Shown piece by piece: positions 12,309 to 23,754 of a stretch of 64,000 bases of DNA. The first letter of the stretch is position 1. The number at the start of each line of letters is the position of its first letter. Under the pieces are notes generated by a model. That model was given only the letters and a program-made list of their open reading frames with translations, ran no database searches and had not been told where the DNA came from. The stretch comes from Nilaparvata lugens (Eukaryota > Arthropoda > Insecta > Hemiptera > Delphacidae), in contig NC_052505.1 of the NCBI RefSeq assembly GCF_014356525.2, positions 51,340,970 through 51,404,969 of the forward strand, read 5' to 3'. The translations under genes and the position numbers were made by a program.

Positions 12309-14251
12309 TTACTTCACTTTGCATGAGTGCAGTTGAAAAAAACATTTTGTACACATGAATAATAAATCATCTGGGCAATTTGGACAAAATGTGTGAACCC
12401 TCAATGCTTTTTTCATGGCTGCGGCACGTCCTTCCTCTTCTTTGTATTTCTTATAACAAGTTGAACATCTTCCTCGTTTCTCCTTCTCTTCCAAAAAATG
12501 TTCATTGTTAGGATTTTGTGCTTGTCGAGCATCAGTATTTAGTAAAGCACACACCACACTTTCGCGAAATTCAGTTATGCTCATATTTTTCCCGGTTACA
12601 GATTGGAACACAACCAAGGCGTTAACCATAGTTGTGCTTGTCAATAGTTCCATGGCAATTTTCCGGTACCATTTTATGGAACGGCGTACTGGAGAACTAT
12701 ATGATGCCTTCTGATCGGAAATATCTATAAACCCCTTAGCTTTGTTGTAATCAACGATTGTAGTAGGTTTATAAATAATTCCTCTTTTTGTTTGTACTTC
12801 AGTCATTCTTGGGATCTCTGTAGTGGTGAGAAATAAGACATCTCGCTTGTCCTTCCACTTTCCAATGACAACATTAGTGCTACTTCTTTGTATTTTCATC
12901 TCACCACGCTTCAATTTGTGAATAATTATCGACTTTGGATTGAGTTTTCTATTCTGCCTGAGTGTTCCAACTAAATGGGTCTGCCGCCCATTCAGTTCAT
13001 GCGCCAGCCCCACACTTGTATAAAAATTGTCTGTATAAACCGTTCGACCTGAATCTAGAAGTGGTTCCATTAGATCCATTACCACAGATGTGGCTAGAGG
13101 TTTGTCAGGATCGCGTTCACTACGACCACCATATACTTTTATTTTATATGTAAATCCATTCTCAACACAAAGTTTGAATAGCTTCACACCGTATTTGTGT
13201 CTCTTGCCAGGTATGTATTGGCGGAAGCTCAACTTACCACGAAAAGGAACCATGTCTCATCGATGCACACTCTTTTGCTTGGAGTACAAATGTCTTGAAA
13301 CTTTCTATTGAGGATTTGAACAAGTGGAGATATTTTGTATAAGCGGTCTCCAATTGGGCAATGTTCATTGTCTGAAATGTGAAAAAAATGAAGCAATGCT
13401 TCAAACCGATTTCTACTGATACCACACACTTTTGGAATTTCACTTTTATATAGAATCTTATTACTATAGTAATCCTTGAGTGTGGGTTTTTGGTCAAGTC
13501 CCATCCAAATAATGAGGCCAAAAAACTTCATTAGTTCATTTGGATTTGTATCACTCCATTTAGCCACAAATGAATGTTCACTTATTGTCTCTTCACATAT
13601 ACCTTTTATAATCTGTTGTTCAGCATACCGATTTGTTTCTGCTACCAGCATATTTTGAATTTCATTGTCAAAAAATAAAAGGAAAAAATCAATTGGTTTA
13701 TGATCTGTGAGTTGATTGAGTTGTTGTTCACAAAATCCTGGTCTCTCTTCAAATTGAAATTCATGCAGTCTATCAGCTGGAGAAACATCACGCCACACTA
13801 CATTACCGGTATTCTGTGGAACAGTTGGGTTTTGATTTGCAAGTTGATTGATTTGTTGTTCACGAAATTCTGGTCTCTCTTCAAATTGAAATTCATGCAG
13901 TTCATCAGCTGGAGAAACATCATGCAACAGTACGTTATTACCTGTATTCTGTGGAAAAATTGGTAGATTATGTCCTTCATTTCCATGGGATGAATCTGAA
14001 TCTTGTGCAGATCCAGGAGAAGGATCAGGCCTACTAGAAGGTCCAGGAATAGGCTCTACTCTTCGTAATTTAGAAGGAATAATTGTTTCATTATCACTTA
14101 TATCACTTTCACTAGCATTATCATCAGGTTCATAAATAGGATCCACATCAGAGTTATCAAAATCACTAAGTTCACTGAGCTCAAAATCACTGTCTTCCAA
14201 AATTCTTTTGAGTTGTTCATCAGAAAGTCCTTCATTATCATTATCACTCAT
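12309..14251 (-). pseudogene. piggyBac transposase, frameshifted
   Basis: Two overlapping minus-strand frames (13229-14251, 340 codons; 12309-13253, 314 codons) form one DDE_Tnp_1_7-type transposase. The start ATG at 14249-14251 begins an acidic Ser/Asp-rich N-terminus. A ~45-residue unit (DVSPADxLHEFQFEERP) is tandemly duplicated around residues 100-190. Catalytic-region landmarks are VCIDET (first Asp), VYTDNFYTS (second Asp) and FIDISDQ followed by SPVRRSIKWYRK (third). The C-terminus is a Cys-rich finger (RCSTC, FCPNC, MCTKC). The frame is lost right after VCIDET, at about 13245, where one base appears deleted before the conserved MVPFRG. The protein cannot be made intact from this copy. 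Apart from this break the reading frames are long, so inactivation may be fairly recent. Confidence 0.9.
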
Positions 14252-14674
14252 TGTTTATAAAAATAACTTGAATAAAAAAGAAACTTGAACAAACATTAGC
14301 ATGGACCTTTTGTTACCACACATACACTTTGACAAAGAAGTCACAATATTTATGAAAACTTGTGAACATAACTTACATAACCTATAAAACTGGCTCTGTG
14401 CCTTCTAAATCATGGTAACTGCTTGAGCAGCTGATTAAAAGTATGGAGATGATCTATTCAAGCATGAATATTCTATTTTATTTAGCAAAATAATATTTTT
14501 CAATGGAAAATTTACCACTTTTTCTTTTTACAATAGAGAAAACAATAAAATAAAAAATCGCGACCCAGAGTCATAATACTTTACCCTGGGACCAGCTCTA
14601 TCAGTACAGCCATTGAAATGCACTATATCTGTGCTCCAGAAACAACCACAATGCTTGGAACGTGACTATTGCAT

Positions 14675-14735
14675 GTGTACCACTATGGTACACATGGGCT
14701 GTGGGAAAACCTCACTGTGTACCATGGTGGTACAC
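14675..14735. repeat. Right subterminal palindromes of piggyBac element
   Basis: GTGTACCACTATGGTACAC (14675-14693) and GTGTACCATGGTGGTACAC (14717-14735) match the pair at 12032-12114. Spacing to the terminus differs between ends, as is usual for piggyBac subterminal repeats. Confidence 0.7.
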
Positions 14736-14750
14736 ATGGTGGTTAGAGTG

Positions 14751-15480
14751 TTTTAAATTAAAAAAAAAAGATTAATATCTTCAAAAATAGTTGAGATACA
14801 ATTGTGCAATACAGTATTGTGAGATACAATAGTTAGTCACATATACCAAAAATTACTAATTTCTGTTGTGTTTCAGTGTCAGCATTAGAAACTTTAATGT
14901 TAAATTAATGAAAACTCCCCAGAATAATATCTAATTTCTATTTAATTCATTAATTAATCAATAATATTGTATTTCAATGTCCATGCTTGCCTGCAGTTAC
15001 TCTTGAATCACTTTCAAAGAAATTGAATTGATGCCAACATGCATTCGAGCAATTGCTTATTTTGAAATCTTCAATTCGGCCATATCTGAGTCAGCTGTGC
15101 CATTGGCTCCATTATTCACAGTTCATTCTTCATTGTTAACATAACCTCATTCATTATTGTTGTGTCTCACTTCAGAAATTCAAAGTGTTTTTTTTTAAGT
15201 TTTGATTAGTCTTTTAAAATAAAATTCATCGAAGCAACACCTATTTTTCCTTCTTCTTTCATAAGAAAAAAATTGAGTTGATATCTTCAAAAATAGTTGA
15301 TATACTAATATATTTAGAATTGTCCTTTCTTCAAAATAAGGTTAGTTTTGAAGCAGCTATTACTAATATTAAAATCAAACTAAACTGTATAAAAATAGGC
15401 TAGCATGCTTTATTTTCTCCTCCTCTTTTATTTAAAAGAAAATTGAGTCGATATCTTTAATAATTACTGAGATAACAGGG
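14751..15480 (+). repeat. Repeat B, rest of copy 1, copy 2, partial copy 3
   Basis: 14751-14847 completes the copy interrupted by piggyBac. 14848-15310 is a second direct copy, with landmarks ATTACTAATTTCTGTTG, AAAGAAATTGAATTGATG and TCTTCAAAAATAGTTGATAT. The tail recurs once more at 15415-15475. Identity between copies 1 and 2 is roughly 80-85% by eye. No protein is encoded. Confidence 0.7.
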
Positions 15481-15599
15481 GGAGGTGACCAGAATTTTGC
15501 CCAAACTCTTTATTACTAATAAAGGATAATAACCTATTATTGTTAGCATCATTGTATGTAGTTTACTTAATAACTCAGTGAATAAGTATTTTCTCTCGA

Positions 15600-18535
15600 C
15601 CTTCCTCTGCTTTCAACTCGGGGCTTGGGACTCTGGATAAACATTGAACAGTATCCAATATCCAATGTATCTAAAGTCTTGATCATTAGCCAGGTGTTTC
15701 CAGATAGATCGCATAAAAAATAAAAAAACTTTAAACTTGATAATCGAGATGGCGTGGCATTACAGTCCCTCAAAGCTATCCCCAAGGAAATCATTAACAC
15801 TGTAATAGCTTCTTTCAATCAACCATCTTGACAGCCTCTTCTTGAAAACACCTATAGCACGGAGTAGAGAACACTAATTTATCTATTTGGTTTATTTATT
15901 TCATGCCTATAGGAAGATCCCTCACCGAGCCCGGCAGCAGGTTGAACATTTTGAGTGCCAACACTGGGAAAGAGTCCTTCACTCTTGACAACCTACAGCG
16001 TGGAATCTCCAACTGTAGCCTTCTGTGGGTATCATATGAATGCACCTGACACCTACTCATCATGTTAGCCCTGTTCACCTTCACTGCAGTAAGAGAGGCC
16101 ATTATATACAGCCTGAAGATGGTGTGCACTCTCAAGAAGCATGTTGTCATTGGCATGTGGAGAATGGATGAGAAGAATTCCATACTGCACATGACTGCCA
16201 AACACTGCATGATAGCTCATTAGAAGTCTCTTGAGACTCAGGAGGCTTCTCAGCTTTCTGAACAGGAAGATTACTCTAGACAGTCTCCTGCATACCTGAT
16301 CAATATGCAGCTCCCAACTTAATTTGGCATCAATTCCAAAGTCAAGCAAAGTGACTGCTTCATCCCCTGGAGTATGGGTGCTAAGAGTACAAAGCATCTC
16401 CTGTGTCTTGGCCTCATTCAACTTGAATTTGTTTGCAGTAAACCACTCTTTAGCCTCGGGAAACAGCTCCTGTGCACAGCGTCTAGCTTCCAGGGTTCCA
16501 CTGCCCTTACCAACTATGGTAGTATCATCAGCAAAAAGTAGACTAGAATTCTGTAGGTGGAGATCGTTGATGAGTATGAGAAATAACAGCTGCCCAAGCA
16601 CAGATCCTTGAGGAACTCCATGTGTTAATCTCCTTTTCTCTGAAGTGGCACCCATCACTGACACAACTACCTCCTGTCGCTTAGATAGTCTGCCTCCATG
16701 CTCCATGCACTGTCCCTGATGCTATACCTTTGTAGCTTGTCCAGTAGGATGTTGTGCGACACACAGTCAAAGGCTTTGGTCAGGTCACACAACACAAGGT
16801 CAACTGATTTGTGCTCCTTAAAAGACATGTATTCTTTCGACCAATGAAAGAAAGCACTGCAGAGGTGGTGGATCTGCCTTTCCTGAAACCATGCTGCATA
16901 TCCCCCATCAGGTTGCTCCTTTCCAGATATACAGTCAGCTGCCTCAACATGGATGTTTCAATGATTTTACCCAACACCGGTACAATTGATATTGGTCTGA
17001 AGCTGCCTACATCAGTAGGATCACCCTTCTTAAAAATTGGGACTGTCTTTGCAATCTTGAGGCAGTTAGGAAAAACACCTTCCATGAGGCAGCTGTTGAC
17101 CAGCGACAGCAGAGGTTCCATCAATACCCATTTCAATTTTTTCAACAGGAACACTGATAGGCCATAGACTTGTCTTGAAACCCTGAACAATGTTCATCAG
17201 GTCCTCCTCACTAATGGGTTCAAAACAGGTAAACCTATGATGAGACAAAGGGACAGACAATGCTGAATCTGCCATAGATGCTGGTAGACCTTCAACAATC
17301 TCAGAGACAGCAGCCATGAAAGCATTGTTGACCTCATCTGGACTCTTTTTGCATCGAACCACTGGCTTCTGGTCTGGCTAATGGTCCAAGCCGCCTTAAC
17401 AGGATTGTGAGATTCATCAATCACTCTAGCATTGTAATCTTTTTTAGCTCGATCCACCTCTTGTCTATATATGTTTTTGGCTCTGATATAATGCCTGTGC
17501 TCCTCAACAGATAGCACACCATTTGACTCAGTCTTGTAAGCATTGTACAACATTTCAACAAGCACTCTCATGCTTTGCAAATCAGATGTGTACCAACCAC
17601 TTGTGGAGCTGTGCTTGTTCTTGGTTTCTTTGTTCTATTTTGCAAGTTCGGCTTGAAGGACACTGCCAGGCAAAATGAGTTGAGGGCCGAGACCAATACA
17701 AGGTGGAAAAAGTCAAATCTGTCCTTTTTTGAAACAATCATCCGCAGAAATGTCCAGTCAGTCCCTTCCAGACACTTTTTGAAAGCCTCTACACTGCTGT
17801 CAGTCAGCCTTCTGCTGTAGAACCTATAATTAGCCACCCAGGCAGGACAGTCAGTACTCACCTTCACACGCTGTTCCACATCAACAAGTACATCACAATG
17901 ATCAGTCACACCTGGGTCCACAATAAGCACACTATATGCACTAGGGTTGACATTAGTTGCTACTCCATCAAGGCAATTCAAGCCTCTTGTCAGTGCCAGG
18001 CTAGTCCAGAACAAGTTGGACATCCTCAAAACATTCTGTAGCTTATGAGATTTAACATTGTCCTTGTCTAGGTGTTCATTAAAGTCTCCAACTATATAAA
18101 TTCTGTTACCAAGCATGCTTACATAATCAAGGCACAATTCCAGTTGATACATAAATTGATCAAAGAACAGGTTATCAGAACAGTACACTGACACAACAAG
18201 AGAAAATTCATTGAGGACAATACAAACTGCCTCAAAAACTCGTTCCACACAAAAGGCTGTGAGATCCACTGGTTTGATTACAACATTATCATCAATACCA
18301 CAGTATATAGCAACACATTCTTATGGGTAGAGCGACAATAGATTGCTTCTAGATTCATTGACCTTTCACCATGTTCAATTTTACTATAAAATTTAGCTTC
18401 TTCCTTGTCTAGCCAGTGTTCACACACACATAGGATGTCAGGTTTTTCATTTTGAAGGAAAATTGTCAGAAGATTAAACTTGGCTCTCAAACATTGAACA
18501 TTTATAAAACATAGACATAGGTACTCATTTATCAC
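15600..18535 (-). pseudogene. LINE ORF2: endonuclease + reverse transcriptase, broken
   Basis: The N-terminal endonuclease begins CFINVQCLRAKFNLL and PDILCVCEHWLD (18278-18535) and continues with IVGDFNEHLD and DPGVTDHCDV (17568-18269). The linker (17197-17580) has YRQEVDRAKKDYNARVI and VKAAWTISQTRSQW. The RT fingers and palm (16780-17190) show VPIFKKGDPTDVGSFRPIS and HGFRKGRSTTSAV, then GVPQGSVLGQLLFLILIND and the catalytic FADDT (16065-16706). The C-terminus (15896-16210) has VHSYDTHRRLQLE and SFPVLALKMFNLLP, with a last piece, FKKRLSRWLIERSYY, near 15800. At least four frame changes separate these blocks, so no functional enzyme is encoded. Confidence 0.88.
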
Positions 18536-18546
18536 GGCTATATCTA

Positions 18547-19860
18547 CTACTTTACCTTTAGGGGAGGCTTGGTGTGCCGAAAAAGCTTCCTGTTTTTTTT
18601 CTTTGGGAATCTAAAATCAGCCACCAGAACTACATCAGGCCAACATGCAGGCTGGAAAAACTTCTTTCTATCTTCCGCGGCAACCCTAAGTTTGAAAGAT
18701 TTGTAGCAATCGAAATTAGATTTTACTTCCAGACAGTACACAGGTTTGGAACTGAATTGATTCATAAAAGACTGGAGATCTTCCATTGAAACATTGGGTG
18801 CAAGTTTGGAGACAAAGATCCATTCTCTATTTTCTACTGACTTTATTCTGGATACATCAAGTTTTGCAGTACCAAAAATTCTGGAGCTATTATGGTCAAC
18901 TGGCTTTGGTTTAACCGTATCTGTAACATTAGTTTGTCTAACAGCCACCGATGCACTAGGGTTATGACTTGCCAAAGTAACAGATTTTTTAACAGCAGCA
19001 CTATACAATCCCTGAGTATTTGCATTGTGCTCATCAGTAGGTTGCAAGCCCAAACTGGGCAATACCATATTATTTAATTTACACTGGTTGAAGGAACACT
19101 TGTACAGGCATTTTTCTTATTTTCAGTTTTTACAGCTCTAGTACACTGATTATTGGAAACAGACAGTTGGAGACTAGAAACAAATTTTTTATTACAGTCC
19201 CATTTAGCTGGAAATTTTTTTCCATTAGGTCCATGCTACTTTTCATTGCCAGGAAATTAGACTTAAGTGTTTCTAGTTCGTCCAAAACTAAACACTAATT
19301 TGAAGACTGTGTAGTCTTTTCGTCATTAAATAAATGTTCACCTACTTGTGAAACAGTCGACTCTGATGAAATAATTGATAAATATTCATCTTCTAACCTA
19401 CTGGATTGAGTATTTTGGTCACTGGGCACTATATGAGATTGAAAATTTACATCACTTACTCGGATTTCGTGAGCTGATACATTCCTACCATGATCCATAT
19501 CGGTTGAATCCAATAAATTAATAACTCTCACTGATTCAACGTAAATTTCTAAAACATCATTTTCATTATCAACGTGAACTCTGCCTGCACAAGATTGTTT
19601 GATTGTATCTTCCACAAGTGTCGTCACTACGATAAAACACCCATTGCAAAAACCATTTAACACTATCTCTCAACTCTTGAATCTTTATATAATCTGAAGA
19701 TGAAACGTTCACACACTTTATATGGTACCATATGTGACAAGGACCATCACACATCAAAGCAAAATCATTGTTTTTAACATTTTTATTGCAGGACCTACAG
19801 ATCGACCCATCACTATGTGCTCCACCATCTTGATATCCAGTACAGTGTAAGACTCCTACT
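18547..19860 (-). pseudogene. LINE ORF1 with PHD finger, broken
   Basis: The frame near 19860-19690 gives a Cys4-His-Cys3-like pattern: ICRSCNKN, MCDGPCHIWYHIKCV. A spacer (19295-19663) is Ser/Glu/Asp-rich. The C-terminal part (18547-19068) has EWIFVSKLAPNVSMEDLQSF and QPACWPDVVLVADFRFP, a domain common in insect LINE ORF1 proteins. ORF1 proteins of this class bind RNA in the retrotransposition particle; the role of the PHD finger is not settled. Three frames are needed to read it, so it is a relic. Confidence 0.75.
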
Positions 19861-19870
19861 TTGAAGGTGA

Positions 19871-20978
19871 TTACACACTGTATTTATTTCGCGTGTCTTC
19901 AGAAAATAAATGGCCTCTTATAGGAAACGTATATTTAGTTCTCCCCATGATAGACAATGCATCCAGCTAATGAGCGAAAAAAACATGCCTGAGTCGCCCA
20001 TATAGTTTGGAGTCTTTTAAATAGGATTTTGTGTTTCATAACTGCCCGATTTCACATAAACAACATACAGGTATTTTATAGACTACATAGATAAACACTT
20101 CCGAACACTTATTCTAAACGGAGATTAGCTATTCCGGCTATTTTGTGTCAAGAAATAGATAGGTCAAGATGGGCTGTCATTGACTGTAAACTGTAAAACC
20201 TTATGTAATCCATAGAACGTATTTTCTTGTTCCAATATGAATTCTGAGTAATAGCCTAAGAGCATACAGCACTCGTGGGAGATTTTGAAGATTTTCAAGG
20301 TCAGAGTAAGAAACAAATCCTTGATCTTAGACAAGCAGCGAAAGTGTAAGCTTAATGAATAATTGTGAATCCATATGTGGTGTTATGATTGTGATTATCA
20401 CTCCTTTTGAACTTGTGCAAATTCACCTTGACATGAACAGCACTCAACCTCTAGCCTAAATTGTAGCTGTCATTATTAATTTTGAATTAAAAAGTGATCA
20501 AGGTGACCAATAGTGGTGATGAAATACACTGCTCTTCCCTGTATGATTTCTAGCTGAGGAAATCATTTTTAGTTTTAGTTTCTGTATCTTATTTTTGAAA
20601 AAAGTTTCTCATTGAAAATATTTAAAATCGAAGTAAACATTTCTTTCTGATAACTGTTTGAAACTTATTACCGTACAAAGCTGACTTTGTACATTTAAAC
20701 TTTTCCTTTTAATGTATTTGAAATTTTGAGACACCATTCCTAAGCTTAAATGTTTTTCTATTTTCTCAATATCAATCAAACTGAGATAATTTATCAAGTT
20801 ACATCAACTTCCTCTAGTATTTGCCGTATCTCAGAATTTTGAAAATTTATTTTCCCAATTCCTCAATTCTTATTAACCATTAATATTATGCCGAAAAATA
20901 TGTGAGACGAGTGCTAGTATACCTTCTCAGGGTGGAAGCCCAGTGGAGCGGCAAAGTTAGAGTGTAGAGGAAAGATAG
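19871..20978. other. Gene-free stretch
   Basis: AT-rich sequence between the LINE and the Polinton-like element. No coding or repeat signal I can support. A host first exon could hide here, but no candidate ATG exon with a donor in the phase required by 29946 was found. Confidence 0.4.
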
Positions 20979-20984
20979 CGTAAG

Positions 20985-21834
20985 AGTAGTATAAAAAGGT
21001 CTTCACCTCAAGGTCACCCAAGTCAACCAAACCTAACCTCAAGGTCACTCAAGTCGACCAAACCTAACCTCAAGGTCACCCAAGTCGACCAAACCTAACC
21101 TCAAGGTCATCCAAGACAAAAAAAAAAAAAAATTAAAAACACATAACAACATAACATCGGGAATAAAAAAAAAATTAAAAACACATAAAATTGGGAATAA
21201 ATGAAAAAAAAAACTCTGGGCTCTGAACTCTGAACTTGGGGCTCTGAACTCGGGGCTCTGAACTCTGAACTTGGGGCTCTGAACTCGGGGCTCTGAACTC
21301 TGGACTCAGGCTCTGAACTCTGGACCTCTGGACTCGGGGCTCTGAACTCTGGACTTCTGGACTCTGGACTCGGGGCTCTGAACTCTGGACTTCTGGACTC
21401 TGGACCCTAAACTCTGAACTCAAATGTCCTGCATCGTTGAAAATGTCTGTCAACAAGATAATACCATGATTAGTTCCTCCTCCTCAAGCTCAATCACTGC
21501 ATCCCGCAGACATAGCTCACTGTTTGACAACATGTCGCAGTAGACTGAATACCTCTCAGTGCTGACAAGCCATCTTATACCAAACAGAGAAAAGTGGTGG
21601 TGGTGGTGGGGATAACCTTCCTTGTCAACAGGTCTATGACAATGCCACCCCATCATGACTCACTTCTCAATTCTTCGTTATCATTAGTATGAAGAAGTAT
21701 CATATTCTATATAATTTAAGTCTTTAAACATAAATCCTCTATGGTGTAGTGGTTAGCAAGTCAGCTTCCCAAGTTGGAGGTTCTAGGTTTGAATCCAAGG
21801 CGGTAAAGGTAAGTATTAAAGGTCAGTATCAACA
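20985..21834 (+). repeat. Left terminal inverted repeat of Polinton-like element
   Basis: In order from the end: the 15-bp terminus; 3.5 copies of a 31-bp unit (AAGGTCACCCAAGTCGACC...) at 21004-21117; A-rich tract; a CTCTGAACTCTGGACT satellite at 21213-21425; about 300 bp of single-copy sequence; a tRNA-like module (21733-21806); and GGTCAGTATCAACAG at the inner edge. The same order occurs inverted at 27618-28727. The 93-codon minus frame over the satellite is not a gene. Confidence 0.85.
21733..21806 (+). tRNA. tRNA-like module (Gly-CCC-like) in left TIR
   Basis: The A box TGGTGTAGTGG (21742-21752) and B box GGTTTGAATCC (one mismatch to GGTTCGANTCC) are spaced as in a tRNA. The 74-nt span can fold with anticodon loop TTCCCAA on a TCAGC/GTTGG stem, giving anticodon CCC. 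T-arm pairing is good, but the acceptor stem is weak: only part of AATCCTC pairs with GCGGTAA. It is probably a tRNA-derived Pol III promoter module or a degenerate tRNA gene, not a functional tRNA. Confidence 0.5.
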
Positions 21835-21960
21835 GTCACTGTTCAGTCACTGTTCAGTCATTGTTCAATTACTGTTCAGTCACTGTTCAGTCACTGTTCA
21901 ATTACTGATCAGTCACTGTTCAGTCACTGTTTAGTCAGTGGCACTCGGCACTTGGTATGG
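21821..21960 (+). repeat. CAGTCACTGTT short tandem array, inverted at 23755-23905
   Basis: About a dozen ~10-bp units (CAGTCACTGTT with CAATTACTGTT variants), ending in AGTCAGTGGCACTC. The reverse complement, starting GAGTGCCACTGACAGAACAGTG, follows the coding region at 23755-23905, so the ORF is bracketed by inverted arrays inside the main TIRs. Confidence 0.8.
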
Positions 21961-22027
21961 GTCCAAAATGTATAAATAGCTGAGCTCAAACTCTCAGACC
22001 TCAGTATACTGATAAACACTGACCAGT

Positions 22028-23164
22028 ATGTATATCAAACAAAGGAACCATAAGCCGACATTGGAGGAGGCTGCTCCTACCATATTGGAGATTGCTAGGT
22101 TGAAGCGTGAAATCAAAAGGAGGCATAAGGAAATCATGCTGGGTAGATGGATTGCAGAAGAGAAACATGTGGAATACTTCAAACCTCTAGCTGAGCCACT
22201 AGTCAACCTAGTTGAAACTCTCCAACAGATGCCAGTTCAACAACCACAACTACCTCCATCAAGAGCATCCAAGTAGGGTCCCAGGTATCTGAAGCCTAGA
22301 ATAAAAATGCGCTCCAGGCATGTGAAGGGTAGGCAGAGACAATCCAAGCCAGAGTTGTTATCATCAGAACATTGTCCTTTCTCAGCAGCATCAACACACC
22401 ACACATATCCCACTCCACCAACAACACCATTTGTTAAACATGCCACATATACAAGGTGTGGACTTACTGGTGCAAGTAAAGCAAAACATAAGCTCCAACT
22501 CTCCAGCATTGATGAAGAGTCACCAACATTTGAATCATATGGAACTGGGGAAGTTTCAAGTCCAATGGCAGGCACCTCAGGAGTTGGACGGCAACTATGG
22601 AAAGCAGGAAAGCAGACATTTGAAGGGGATGAGGGTGAGGAGTATAATATGAGTAGAGGATATGATGATAGCAGTGATGAGGAGCTGTCTGGAGATGGAC
22701 AGGATGATGATAAGAATGTTGAACAATTATTGAATGAAAGTCACGGTACAACAGTTCAGAATATCCTTGATCAAACTGATCTAGCTGGAAAACAGGTAGC
22801 TGATTACATTAGAGGATCATTGAGCAAGGACAATGACAATTTTGATGACACTTTTGGGCCAAGAGTGAGAGACAATGCTTACTACCTGGGCAATAAGTAT
22901 TTAACTTTTGGAGAGAATGGTGATGAAATTGTGCTGACTGACCCTGTAGATCAGGAAGAAAAGACCTTCACAGCTACATTGGGACTTTGTGAGTTGATTT
23001 TCAAGAAGAATCCAAATCGTGCATTAGTTGAATCCGCTGACAGACAGGCCTATGGAGAAATATTGAACTGGACCAGTGTGCACAGACAGAACAATGATCC
23101 AAGAGGTGAGATTGTTAACTACAACAAAGCCAAGTATAAGAATACAATCAATCTCCCCATTTGA
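22028..23164 (+). pseudogene. Unrecognised ORF of Polinton-like element, one in-frame stop
   Basis: Two blocks (22028-22276, 82 codons; 22307-23164, 285 codons) lie in the same frame, separated only by a TAG at 22274-22276. The N-terminal block is helical and basic (ARLKREIKRRHKEIMLGR, then YFKPLAEPLVNLVE). The middle is low-complexity and acidic (DDSSDEELSGDGQDDD). The C-terminal block has an ordered look: DDTFGPRVRDNAYYLGNKY, TFTATLGLCELIFKKNP, QAYGEILNWTSVHRQNNDP and KAKYKNTINLPI. From memory this resembles uncharacterised invertebrate proteins with a (T/S)FGxR...GxxGLxELIFKKxP...Y..IL pattern; I cannot name a function. No signal peptide or membrane segment is visible. Whether the TAG is a mutation or a real stop between two genes is open. 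Confidence 0.6.
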
Positions 23165-23408
23165 TCTGATGAAGGATGAGGATCATGTAGAAGATGAGGA
23201 AGAGGAAAATGATATGGAGGAGAACAATGAGGTAGAGGTGGAAGAGGAAGAGGATGAGGAGGAGAAAGAGGAAGAGGAGGAGGAAGAGAAAGAGGAGGAG
23301 GAGGAGGATGATGTAGTGGTGAGAAATACTACTACACCTATACTTTTGACTCGAAGGAGCATCAATTACCTGAAGGGAAGAGGTTGTGAGGTGATTCGAC
23401 ACCAATGA
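23076..23408 (+). pseudogene. Glu-rich acidic tail in shifted frame
   Basis: Continues the preceding ORF in another frame after the NLPI stop. A run of Glu/Asp (about 23180-23315) is followed by NTTTPILLTRRSINYLKGRG. A purine-rich GAGGAR run encodes the acidic stretch and is prone to slippage, so a frameshift between the blocks is plausible. The dipeptide bias alone cannot prove coding, and a further fragment (23506-23745) reads on without recognisable homology. Confidence 0.4.
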
Positions 23409-23754
23409 CAGGGTATTGTCTCTATCTGAAACAGTGTTCCAGAGGTATCACTGAATATCATCCGAAGACTATCAGACATCAACATAGAGGACTTGCCAAG
23501 GACTAGTGCTGGAAAAGGAGTCTACTACCTGGGACATCACCTGCTTGACATGGACCAAGGAGAAACATCATGGATACATCACTTTTCTGCACACTCAATA
23601 TGATAAACAACTTGGATTTTGGAACAGAGATATACCTGCTTGTAGTAAACTTTTCAATGAAATGGATGTTGAATTGATCAATAAAGAGCTAATTGTATTC
23701 CAAACTGTTTACTTATTACCTACCATCTCCTTAGATATAGTTTAGCTATAAGTA

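Larger units (their letters stand above)
11890..14750 (-). mobile_element. piggyBac-superfamily DNA transposon, ~2.86 kb
   Basis: The ends are CACTCTAACAACC (11890-11902) and, inverted, GGTGGTTAGAGTG (14738-14750). The subterminal zones hold palindromes of the form GTGTACCANNNTGGTACAC, two at each end, and an inverted pair of CCCAGGGTAA motifs (around 11934 and 14581). The single gene is on the minus strand and broken. A clean TTAA target duplication is not visible: TTAA occurs at 14753-14756 on the right only. Removing the element rejoins the two parts of repeat B, which supports these boundaries to within a few bases. Confidence 0.8.
15560..19870 (-). mobile_element. Decayed LINE, CR1/Jockey superclade, minus strand
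   Basis: Reading right to left: an ORF1 with a PHD finger (about 19860-19690) and a conserved C-terminal domain (18547-18870), then an ORF2 with an apurinic-type endonuclease (18535-17570), a linker and reverse transcriptase (17190-16065), and a C-terminal tail ending near 15600. Frames are broken several times. An apparent ~50-bp insertion near 15845-15895 separates the end of ORF2. PHD-bearing ORF1 is known in CR1-like LINEs; the clade assignment here is inferred from motifs only. Confidence 0.85.

Noticed and set aside
20888..20910. ATGCCGAAAAATATG as a cactin start exon
   Set aside because: An in-frame stop follows after five codons and there is no donor in the needed phase.
21175..21456. 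93-codon minus frame of Glu/Pro/Ser/Val repeats
   Set aside because: Translation of the CTCTGAACTCTGGACT satellite; varies in length between the two TIRs.
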